A DNA stretch of 64,000 bases, from the NCBI RefSeq assembly GCF_000344685.1, contig NW_006920412.1:2234617-2298616 (forward strand). The letters run 5' to 3'. Of this stretch, positions 1-9,466 are shown in pieces. Position 1 is the first letter of the stretch, and every line of letters starts with the position of its first letter. Source of the stretch: Gloeophyllum trabeum ATCC 11539. Taxonomy: Eukaryota; Basidiomycota; Agaricomycetes; Gloeophyllales; Gloeophyllaceae. The translations under genes and the position numbers were made by a program. Below the pieces are notes generated by a model that saw only the letters and a list, made by a program, of their open reading frames with translations, had not been told where the DNA came from and made no database searches.

Positions 1-819
1 AATGCCATCGACAAATCGAAGGAACCAGCCGAGGACCAAGTGCCGGAGCTGGTCAGAGAGCGGAGGCTCCGAGTTAGACAATCTGCGAAGGTGGCGGAGG
101 TTAAACCTTCATCGCCTGCCGCAGTGCTGGGCAGAGTGCAGTCTACCTCCGCTCAGTTAACCATCTTCACTGAAGTGGCTGCCGAATTTTTCATATGTCC
201 CCTTATCAACAGATTTTGGCTCTTTCTCCGCGACGAGCAGGCAAGGGAAGAGCGTACGTCTCATCATCAAGACCGGATATGGCAATATCGCGCTGCTGGG
301 ACGGGATTAATACTCAACCCGGTTGTGTTATCACATTTCATTGCCACTCTCGCAGTGCTTGTCCATGCCGCGAGGAACGCAAAAGAGTGGCTCGCTGTTA
401 TCGCACCTGATGCGTTGGAATTGGCGGTGACGTTGGGTACAAGGCCCATGTCCAAGTTGGAAGACGAGGACGAGGAAGGGAAGAAGGTCAAGCTCGACGT
501 ACATGAAGGCCTGACGGACGGGGGCGACTGGAGAAACAAAGAGGCAGCTGTTCTTAGCGTAGCCTTAGAGTTGACGCTGGTTGTGCTCGACGGAGCATTG
601 GATCTCGACGGCGGTCGTACTCTGGGCTTAGAGCACACTGCGCTGCTCCTGGGAGCAGGTGAGTGGGCTGGGAAGGTTTTCGGCCTCCTGGACAAGGGCT
701 TCAAGCTCGGCGGAGGTGGAGGAGTGCAGGAGGTTCGCTTGAGGAGGGCAGCTGCTGGTGTTCTCTTGAAGGTGGACGAACTGACTTCAAAATGGAGAAG
801 ATCAATGATCAGTCTGTAG
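1..819 (+). CDS. TEL2: TEL2 C-terminal part (partial, 5' end outside window)
   Basis: The frame is open from base 1 to a TAG at 817-819 (272 residues), so this is the last part of a gene that starts upstream of the window. Tel2 is the core of the TTT complex (Tel2-Tti1-Tti2), an Hsp90 co-chaperone that stabilises PIKK kinases (ATM, ATR, TOR). The visible part matches the conserved C-terminal Tel2 domain: a motif reading FFICPLINRFWLFLRDEQ, then GTGLILNPVVLSHFIATLAV, LVHAARNAKEW and later LLGAGEWAGKVFGLLDKG. Vertebrate TELO2 has the equivalent phrase with FFFPLLQRF, followed by a helical repeat about testing at the margins. An acidic low-complexity insert (LEDEDEEGKK) lies in the middle. The antisense frame is also open and Ser/Pro-rich, but lacks any family match. 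No intron is needed in this part. The assignment rests on remembered family motifs, not on a search. Confidence 0.85.
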   Translation, partial: NAIDKSKEPAEDQVPELVRERRLRVRQSAKVAEVKPSSPAAVLGRVQSTSAQLTIFTEVAAEFFICPLINRFWLFLRDEQAREERTSHHQDRIWQYRAAGTGLILNPVVLSHFIATLAVLVHAARNAKEWLAVIAPDALELAVTLGTRPMSKLEDEDEEGKKVKLDVHEGLTDGGDWRNKEAAVLSVALELTLVVLDGALDLDGGRTLGLEHTALLLGAGEWAGKVFGLLDKGFKLGGGGGVQEVRLRRAAAGVLLKVDELTSKWRRSMISL

Positions 820-1103
820 CAGATCTTCCATCTGTATTGGCTTGTGATATGTATGTAAAATCCTTCTCGTGCTTCCACCGTGCAAAATCCCAGAACCTGG
901 TATAAAGGATCCAACCGTACGGGCTTGCTTCTCGGTCCGAGTGCTTCCCAGAAGGCGGTGTTTGGCTTTGGATACGCGTATGGGGCCGTAATTTACGCGA
1001 AGCACGTGACCTCTTTAAATGACCGGAGCGCTCGTAACCGCGACTGCCACACTCCGCCGTTTACCTTTACCATCATACTACTCCAGCTTCTCCACTCTCA
1101 GAC

Positions 1104-1951
1104 ATGGTTACAATGGATATTGAGATGCACTCTCCTACACGGCGGACAAAGGTTCCGAAACGAGCCCGTTCTCCAGGATCACCTGGCCCCTGCAATCGAC
1201 CCCATGTGCGTGCGATCCACTGCTATGCAAACGCTGCTGGTCTGACACCAGAGATCTACCACTTATTTTACAGAAACGAATCTCTTTAGGACTCGGAGAA
1301 GTGCTGCCTGCGCCCTTCGCCAGGCCGTGGCCTCACGCTAACTCACGACAACCCACCGAGGAGTGGGTGATGCAAGCTCGAGCCCTCAGAATCGACAGCC
1401 CTGACCTATCTTCCATTCCCATGGGAAGTTCACATGATACGTGTGTCCCTCAGGATACTATCGTGAGAGAGGACGAGACCATGGTGAGTCCCTGTTTTCT
1501 TTGGATGGGTCATGCCGGTAACCGGTGGGAATCGCTTGTTGCACAGACACTTGACACGGAAGGAAATCATCTGGTACAACGAAGATCAAGAGCTCCACTG
1601 GAAAACTCAGGCCTTCAGCCGACACCAAGCAATCCATACCTTTTGCCACAGAACAGTGATCCCTTGGCATCTCCTGCACCGCAGTACAACCCACTCTCGT
1701 CATCGTCAAATATGTCGATGCCACCCAATGCCACCCAATCCATTCCCAATCAGTACACGATTACAGAGCATCAGTGCCTCTCTAGTTTTAGGCTGATGAC
1801 AGATTTTCCGCGGCCTGAGGCAACACGGGTACCGATATCCAGCATAAATGCAACCCTTGCCAGCAAGAAGCCTCGGTTTTCTATGGGCCCTCGAGCCGAC
1901 TGCGAAAAATGTCGCCTGGGAATCAAGGGTCACTCGGTCCATCTTGATTAG
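1104..1951 (+). CDS. Unknown small protein with C-terminal Cys-x2-Cys motif
   Basis: I do not recognise a characterised family. The ATG at 1104 opens a short exon (MVTMDIEMHSPTRRTKVPKR) ending at 1205; a 68-nt intron (1206-1273, GTGCGT..TTACAG, phase 0) joins it to KRISLGLGEVLPAPFARPW. A second, in-frame 63-nt intron at 1484-1546 (GTGAGT..GCACAG) is likely but not forced, because the frame stays open across it. The protein is about 230-250 residues, basic and Ser/Pro-rich, probably disordered, and ends in MGPRADCEKCRLGIKGHSVH: a CxxC followed by a His, which could bind a metal. I recall a similar ending in other basidiomycete hypothetical proteins, so it is probably conserved. It lies 285 nt downstream of TEL2 on the same strand. 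Function unknown. Confidence 0.6.
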
Positions 1952-2249
1952 CTGCCTAACCATCTACGTCTTATCCTTAGCATGTCCACCCAAACCGACG
2001 CTGGCCCGCAGAATTCTCCCCAGTCCTGACCTTATGCATCGGCTTGTTGGCTCAGATTGTAATGTTTGTGATTCGCCCAACTTTACTCACCCGCGTAATG
2101 CATTCATTGTCATGGCCCGCTCATCTGTTGGGATTCGTCGGGTTGTGACAGCCGCTGCACATGTAACATACAGGAGCATGCATGTCCATGCTACATTCGC
2201 CTTTCACGATCCACCGCATAGTTAGTCCAAGTGATATCACTTGGACCGT

Positions 2250-4334
2250 CTACAATTGACCGGTGAAATCGGTGAGCTGTGCGCTAGGTATGGCTGCGGG
2301 ATATGCCCTCCTCTGAGACCTCGTCATGGTCTCCTGTTCGTACGCAAATGCGTACCCAATCAGGTTGTATTCACTGTATGCAGTGCCAAGGAACGACAAT
2401 CCAAAGGGTACGCCGGGTGCGGGATAAAAGGTTGCCGGTCCCGTAGACTGCGCTGTGGTATTGTCCGGATAGAATCCTAAAGGAACTGCGGAGTACGGGG
2501 TGTGGGGTGCTTAGTATGAGTGCAATGCACTAAAGAGTGCTTTTCTCACCCGTGATTATAGGGTATCCGGCTATGGCTGTCCGGAGAGGTAAACATGAGA
2601 CCATTCAGGCAGACTGATCGCTCACCTGCAGGTACAGCCGCATAGCCAGAGGCGGGGAGGACAAGAGCATCCAGATTGTACTTCTGGAGAGCAGCATCTA
2701 TCCCTCGGGTCCTACCAAGGTCGTGGTCAAAAGCAAGGGCCTGATAGTACGTCGAGTTGAAGTCGTCTGTTGTTTCTGCTTCGATGAGTCTAACACAGAT
2801 AATTGTAAGCCCTACAATGAATATCCGCCCTTGGGTGCTGTATAACTAACTTACACCGATTGATCTGTATAGTTTGTTGGCTCTTCCAGTTGTGGGTTTG
2901 CATCGTTGAAGGCGATAAGGTCCGCAAGGCTGCGAACGCCTGAAGGATTGGTGTATAAAGATTGATACCATGCATTCAGTTGCACCTTGGACACCGATGT
3001 TAAATATCATACTGGCTGCCTTCATAGCGGCTCACCTTAAAATCTACGTCCAAGACAAGCGTCTCATTGTTGGATGCAGCTATTTCGTAGGCAGAAGGCA
3101 GATCGGCAGGGTCTACGATTACTGCACCCAAATCCCTCAGGGTCTCCAAAGCGGTGGCATAGGCACTCAGGACCGTCTCATCCAAGCCTGAATATGATGG
3201 TTCCAAGAACATCGCTCTGGGTACGCCGATTCTAGCTCCTTGGAGGGCGCTAGCGTTCAGTGCAGTCAAGTAATTCGGCACAACGTTTGGTTGCGTCAGA
3301 GTGAAGTTATCATTTGGATCAGGTCCGGCAATAACGGAGAGGACAATGGCGGCGTCGGTAGTTGAGCGAGTCAAAGGGCCAACTGTATCCTGATGCTCGG
3401 ATATGGGGATTACTGCCGCGCTTCAGATACCATGGCATACATTATATCATCAGAGGATTGACTGACCTCCTGCTCGAGATGTCAAGCCCACTGTTGGCTT
3501 AACTCCTACTATATTATTCTGGCTAGCAGGACAAGTGATGCTGCCATCCGTCTCCGTTCCGAGGGTGACAGCAGCAAGCCCGATAGATGCAGCGACGCCA
3601 GAACCAGATGAAGAACCGCAAGGATCTGCCCCTGGATAGTATGCCCCGGTGGTTTGACCGCCGCAACCGGACCAGCCATTGGCAAGATTACCCCTCATGT
3701 AAGCGAATTCTGACAGATTCGCTTTGCCTGCATAAGTGTTCCATGAGCGAGGACGCTCCACATTATAGTACAAGGCCTACCAAGGATGATCGCCCCCGCG
3801 GCACGCAAACGCTTGATCACCCCAGCATCTCCGCGAACAATAGAGCCCTGCAGACTGTAGGAACCAGCGGTCGTATTCATTCCCTCTGAAGCTGTAGTCG
3901 CTATATTGTCCTTGACGAGAATAGGGATTCCATGTAAGAGACTCCTAGGCCCGAAAAGCCGGCGTTCAGCATCCAGAGCAGCAGCTTCTGCAAGGGCAGA
4001 AGGATTCGTCTCGATGACTGCCCTCAAAGAAGGGCCGACGAGATTCACTTCGCGGATTCGTTCGAAGTACGTCTAGGGGATGACTCAGGCCCGCTCATAA
4101 GTATCTGCATGTAGTATTACGCACCTTGACAAGATCGATGCTGGTGAAAATACCGCATTCCAGACCCGCTTGCAACTCGGTAACGGACGCATCGTAGAGG
4201 TCCGGCAGACCAGAAGTCTGATTCCTTAGAACCGATTCCAGCTTCACACCTCCAGCAAGTACTGCATGACTCTGGCGGACATGCGCTGAGATAGAGATCA
4301 ACAGACATAGACCGCATCTAAGGACAGACAGCAT
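2250..4334 (-). CDS. Secreted amidase-signature enzyme, copy A
   Basis: Amidase-signature (AS) hydrolases cleave amide C-N bonds with a Ser-cisSer-Lys triad. The start at 4334 gives a signal peptide (MLSVLRCGLCLLISISAHV); an in-frame ATG 51 nt upstream would bury it. Next come PDLYDASVTELQAGL, the Lys in ILVKDNIATT, the Gly/Ser signature CGSSSGSGVAASIGLAAVTL and the nucleophile in GTETDGSITCPAS. The C-terminal half has TVPLGFYPDN and FGLSFLGTAYSEYNLIGYA. I traced at least six introns: after DLVK, after AAGAIILG, after SRAGG, after the VDFK exon, and two around AIAGYPII. All joined exons stay open, so the gene looks intact, with roughly 550 residues. A TATA-like GAATAAATAC lies at 4404-4413, about 70 nt before the ATG. 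The substrate is unknown; secretion suggests scavenging of amides outside the cell. Confidence 0.9.
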
Positions 4335-4767
4335 CGTGCCAGTGCCAGTGCGGATCTGTGTGAGACGGCGCACGACAGGCCTCACCGGTTACTATTCGGT
4401 CATGTATTTATTCGAGGTGACATACCGGAACCAAGCCATGAGATAGTGTGAGAGTGGTTCACTCGAGTCTTATCTCTGAGAGTTCTTCAAGAAGCCCAGT
4501 CTTCTACAAAAATAATACTATATTGCCCAAGCTGCTCGGGAGTTGAGAAGCGAGAGGTACGAACTTCAGAAGATGCCGACGTGAGTCACACGAGAAGATA
4601 GGATAGCATGGCGTTGCAACGAAAGCGGGTACAGGGAGACCGTCGTTTAACGTCCGTCCAGTACGGCTCCCTAAGTATTGCTATATCTCGTCAAGGCTAT
4701 CCTCGGATATGAATGCGCCGCAGTGCGGTTCACAGTTTCTCGTATATCGGGGCATACGGCACCAATA

Positions 4768-6899
4768 TCAAGCGGAAGAGCCAATTATGTCCGCTATCTG
4801 TGTAGCAGGAATGGCAGCAGGGTAGGCCCTCCTTGCTAACCTCGTCTGGGTCTTCTGCTCGTATGCATAGGCATAGCCGATCAGGTTGTATTCGCTGTAT
4901 GCTGTGCCGAGGAAAGATAACCCAAATGGTGCTCCCGGCGCTGGATAAACAGTGGCCGGGCCCGCACTCTGAGTTGTGGTGTTGTCGGGGTAGAATCCTA
5001 GAGGAACTGCAGTATCCTATAAGATGAATGTGCCCAGGTTGGACGATGGGTTACGCACCGGTGACGATGGGATACCCGGCGATGGCTGAATCATGGATAC
5101 GTCAGATGATGATCTATATCATCGCAGATAATGTCTCACCCGCAGGAGTGGTGGTGTAGCCAGGGGCCGGAAGTACCAGTGCATCAAGGTTGTACTGCTG
5201 GAGGGCTGCGTCTATCCCGCGAGTTCTACCCATATCGTAATCTGAGGCAAGCGCCTGATAGTATGTCGCATTAAACCCGGTAGTAGCCTCCGAGTCAATG
5301 AGACTATTGATGCGATACGTATATGTTTAACCACCAGATCACCTGAAAGGCAATCACTCACATTGATTGCGATGTGTAACCGGCAGGCTCTTCGAGGCTC
5401 GGGTTGGCATTATCAAATGCGATGAGTTGCTCTAAGCTGCGGACACCCGAAGGATTTGTATACAGTGACTGATACCACGCATTGAGTTGAATCTGATGCC
5501 ACTGATTCAATAAAGTCGATTCGATCAGGTAAATGATTGATTGACCTTGAAGTCAGTATTAAGGACGATCGTCTCATTGTTTGAGGCTGCAATATCATAC
5601 GCGGAGGGGAGATCTGCAGGGTCGACGATCGTTGCACCAAGACTCTTCAGCGTATCCAACGCCGTCGCATAAGCCGAGAGGACAGTGTCGTCAAGGCCCG
5701 AATATGTCGGATCCAAGAACATTGCTCGAGGGACGCCAATCCTGGCCCCCTGCAGTGCATTGACGTTCAAGGCTCTCGTGTATTGAGGTACACGGTTGGG
5801 TTGAGCAAGAGTGAAATTGTCATTCGGATCCGGGCCAGCAATGATGGAAAGAACTATGGCCGCATCGGAGATAGAGCGAGTCAAAGGGCCGACTGTGTCC
5901 TGATGTTCCGAGATTGGTATCACTGATCACGGTACCTTAAGACAACAGCTGATGGCAATAAAAGTCGAGTATGCATACCTCCTGCTCGGGAAGTCAAGCC
6001 GACAGTGGGCTTTATCCCAGCCAGATTGTTTTGACTCGCCGGGCATGTAATACTTCCATCGGTTTCAGTGCCCAAGGTAACAGCAGCAAGTCCGATTGAA
6101 GCTGCAACACCGGACCCAGAGGAAGAACCACAAGGATCTTGTCCAGGGTAGTACGCTGCTGTACATTGACCTCCGCGACCGGACCAACCAGAGGCGAGAT
6201 CTCCCCGATAATGAGCAAATTCAGACAGATTAGCTTTGCCTATGAGGAGACGGTCAAGCTCTCGACTCTGCTGGGATACTTCAGAGGTACTAGCCCAATA
6301 TTATGGCACCAGCGGCTCTTAATCTTTTTACGACACCAGCATCCCCGGGAACGATGGATCCCAGGAGACTGTATGACCCGGCGGTGGTATTCATACCTAC
6401 GAAAATTTAAAAGCTTATAACAGTCCTGAGGCAGATATTACCTTCACTTGCAGTCGTAGCAATGTTATCCTTCACCAATACAGGTATGCCATGAAGAAGA
6501 CTGCGTGGACCAAAGAGTTGACGTTCCGCGTCAAGGGCCGCAGCCTCGGCTAAAGCAGAAGGGTTGGTCTCGATGACCGCTCGAAGAGCAGGTCCCTGCA
6601 GGTTGACTTCACTGATTCGCGCAAAATATGCCTGAAGGTGTGATAAGATACATCTCTACTTTCCAAAGTGAGCTGGGGCTCTTCACCTTGACGAGGTCCA
6701 CGCTCGTGAATTCTCCGGCGTTCAGACCAGCTTGAAGCTCGGTAACAGTAGCCTCATAGAGGTCGGGAAATGCTGCACCCCTTCTGGTCAGCGAACTTGT
6801 AATCTCCGTCCGGACGTGCAGCCCAGAGGTGCATTGCACGATTATCAACAGGACAAGGAGTGCTCGGGTCCAGTACATCACTGTGGCTAGCAGGTACAT
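4768..6899 (-). CDS. Secreted amidase-signature enzyme, copy B
   Basis: This is the second copy, with the same architecture as its neighbours: a signal peptide (MYLLATVMYWTRALLVLLII; the inner ATG at 6878 is an alternative start), PDLYEATVTELQAGL, catalytic Lys in VLVKDNIATT, the Gly/Ser signature around 6060-6130, DTVGPLTRSISDAAIVLSII, and a C-terminus ending in the phrase ADIIGSSA. It differs in one way: a 45-nt intron (6397-6441, minus strand GTAATA..TCGTAG, phase 1) interrupts the sequence TASEGMNTTAG. Copies A and C are continuous there. The insert contains an in-frame TAA, so it must be spliced for the protein to be complete. All other exons are open. The product is expected to be a secreted amide hydrolase of unknown substrate. 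Confidence 0.88.
6397..6441 (-). other. Extra 45-nt intron in amidase copy B
   Basis: On the minus strand this insert begins GTAATATC and ends TTTTCGTAG, and it splits a Gly codon (G|GT) in the conserved SEGMNTT segment. The paralogues on both sides have no insert at this codon. It holds an in-frame stop, so it is either a spliced intron or a disabling insertion. Confidence 0.75.
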
Positions 6900-7389
6900 C
6901 CTGGAGGCTGAGCTCTGCTGGGAACGCGGGAGGTAAGATCGAGTACCGCACCTGGGGTCCAGAAGAGACCTGAAAAGATATTTAACACTGAAGGACTGAG
7001 AGCACACCTCATGGTTGTTGCCCACGACCATCAGAAATAGACGGAAGAACTTCCCCAAGACATTGACGTTATCTTGCCATTATTGCACAGGACGAGGCGG
7101 ATATACGTTGTTGTTCCCCGCGCATGTACAACGGAGTATTAACGGATGATTTCTTGTGGTAATGAAGTTATCAAGAGTACAGTGTACAGTGCGAATTGCC
7201 GCCGGCGAACGTAAAGCGGATACTGATAAGATACCGCGCAGTTCGAGCTGAGCGCCGTTGTGCGGATGATGCCTGTTCCAGCACCGCGAGACATCGGACC
7301 AATGGCGTACAAGCGTTGACAAACCAAAGCCAGTATGGTAGATAAGCGAACTAAAACAGAATAGACGCCAACTGTTTTTGCTATCGCCA

Positions 7390-9466
7390 TTACGAGCCAA
7401 TGACATCCGCTAGCTGAGTACTCGGGATCGCTGCACTATATGCTCTCCGAGCGAGCCTGGCCATCGTCTTCTGTTCGTACGCGTACGCGTACCCTATGAG
7501 ATTGTACTCGCTGTATGCGGTCCCTAGGAAGGACAAACCGAACGGAACGCCAGGTGCCGGATATACCGTATTTGGTCCTGCACTCTCTGTCGTGGTATTG
7601 TCGGGATAAAAGCCAAGAGGAACTAGCGCGATGCAAGGTCTCAGTATCAAACGTCCAGAATATGTCCGGTTTACATACCCGTCACTATGGGATAACCCGC
7701 TATGGCTGCACGGGCCATGCTCAGAATATGGTCGAGAGAACGGAAGCAAGCACATACCTGCGGGAGTCGTGGTTCGTCCATTGGCAGGGAGAACCAAGGC
7801 GTCAAGGTCATACTGTTGCAGAGCTGCGTCGATACCATTCGTGCGTCCCAATTCGTAATCATAAGCGAGGGCTTGATAGAAAGTTGCATTGCGTCCAGTC
7901 GTGGCCTCGGCTGCGATGAGACTACAAAAGGCTAAGACTTCACGGTGGATGCCGAAGAGAGACGACGTACGTAGATTGCGAGGTATAACCGGCGGGTTCC
8001 TCTAGAGCGGGATTTGCATCATTGAAGGCTATCAAGTCCGCGAGACTCCGCACGCCTGAGGGATTTGTGTACAATGATTGGTACCACGCGTCGATTTGTA
8101 TCTATTGCACGACCCGACTCAGACAACATTGATGCTGGAGGATGCCTAACCTACCTTGAAGTCAACTGCATTGACTATACTCTCATTATGCGACGCGGCA
8201 ATTTCATATGCTGAGGGTAGACTCGCCGGGTCCACGATAGTGGCACCGAGACTTTTCAGCGTATCTAACGCCGTTTCGAATGCAGAAAGCACAGTGCCAT
8301 CGAGCCCCGAGTAAGCCGGTTCAAGGAACATGGCACGAGGCACGCCTATTCTCGCACCCTGTAGCGCGTTCGTGCGGAGAGCCCTTGCGTACTGCGGCAC
8401 GCGGAAAGGCTGAGCCAGCGTGAAATTGTCATTCGGGTCCGGTCCCGCGATGATTGACAAGACAATCGCTGCATCAGAAACAGAGCGTGTCAAAGGGCCA
8501 ACAGTATCTTGATGCTCGGAGATAGGTATTACTGTATCGAAAGCAGGGATCCGTGAATGCTTCAATAAATCAAGGAGCTGAACGACATACCCCCCGCTCT
8601 GGATGTTAAGCCGACGGTGGGCTTGATGCCAGCTATGTTGTTGTGACTCGCCGGGCAGGTGATGCTGCCATCAGTCTCTGTGCCGAGGGTGACTGCAGCT
8701 AGACCAATTGAAGCGGCTACACCTGATCCCGCGGAAGACCCACACGGGTCCGATCCTGGATAGTATGCCGAAGTGCACTGTCCTCCACGACCTGACCAGC
8801 CAGATGCAAGATTCCCTCGGTAATGCGCAAACTCCGAGAGATTCGCTTTGCCTAACAGAAGAAATGTTTGAGATAAGCTCGTACAACATGCAATGGTCTC
8901 GGATCCTACCAAGTATAATCGCGCCAGCTGCTCGCAGCCGCTTTACAACTCCGGCATCGCCCGGCACAATGGACCCTAACATGCTGTATGACCCGGCCGT
9001 GGTGTTCATACCTTCTGATGCAGTGGTCGCTATATTGTCCTTAACCAAAACTGGTATGCCATGCAGCAAGCTTCGGGGACCGAGGAGTTGTCTTTCAGCA
9101 TCAAGGGCAGCAGCTTCAGCTAGCGCAGATGGATTTGTTTCAATCACGGCCCGCAGAGCAGGGCCAGCCAAATTGACTTCGCCTATTCTTGCAAAGTAGG
9201 CCTAAGACACGATTCATTTCAATCACATAATCTCGTCAAGAGGATCATATGCGGACCTTGACAAGATCGACACTTGTGAACTCTCCTGAGTTCAAGCCCG
9301 CTTGCAGTTCCGTGACGCTGGCCTCGTAGAGATCAGGCAATGCGCCCTCACGCTTCGTGAGCGTCGGCTTGACTTCTCTTCCCCGAGCAGTGGCACCTGG
9401 AATGCGCACCAAGACCTGAAGCGCGAGCCCAAGACTGAGCCAGAGCATCAAGATTGGGGAAACCAT
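7390..9466 (-). CDS. Secreted amidase-signature enzyme, copy C
   Basis: This is the 5'-most member of the array in transcription order. The ATG at 9466 opens a signal peptide (MVSPILMLWLSLGLALQVLV), followed by ALPDLYEASVTELQAGL, catalytic Lys in VLVKDNIATT, the Gly/Ser signature CGSSAGSGVAASIGLAAVTL, GTETDGSITCPAS, DTVGPLTRSVSDAAIVLSII, DALVLPANGRTTTPAG and the C-terminal AYSEYNLIGYAYAYEQKTMA. The last introns flank a small exon encoding AIAGYPIVT, as in copies A and B. All exons can be joined without a stop, giving about 560 residues. A TATATAAAA-like tract lies at 9524-9533, roughly 60 nt upstream of the start. The function is inferred from the family: secreted amide hydrolysis, substrate unknown. 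Confidence 0.9.

Larger units (their letters stand above)
2250..9466 (-). repeat. Tandem array of three amidase genes (A, B, C)
   Basis: Three related genes lie head to tail on the minus strand. Their start codons are at 4334, 6899 and 9466 (2565 and 2567 bp apart) and their stops at 2250, 4768 and 7390. All share the same domain order and nearly all intron positions, which indicates tandem duplication. The spacers between copies are 433 bp (4335-4767) and 490 bp (6900-7389) and hold no further gene. The near-equal start spacing suggests the duplicated unit was one gene plus its promoter. Confidence 0.9.

Noticed and set aside
267..914. A 215-codon Ser/Pro-rich minus-strand frame opposite TEL2
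   Set aside because: The plus strand carries clear Tel2 motifs; the antisense text is the expected mirror of GC-biased codons and matches nothing.
2250..9466. The amidase array as a secondary-metabolite cluster
   Set aside because: No polyketide, peptide, terpene or tailoring enzyme, transporter or regulator lies next to it; the neighbours are TEL2 and a gene-poor gap.
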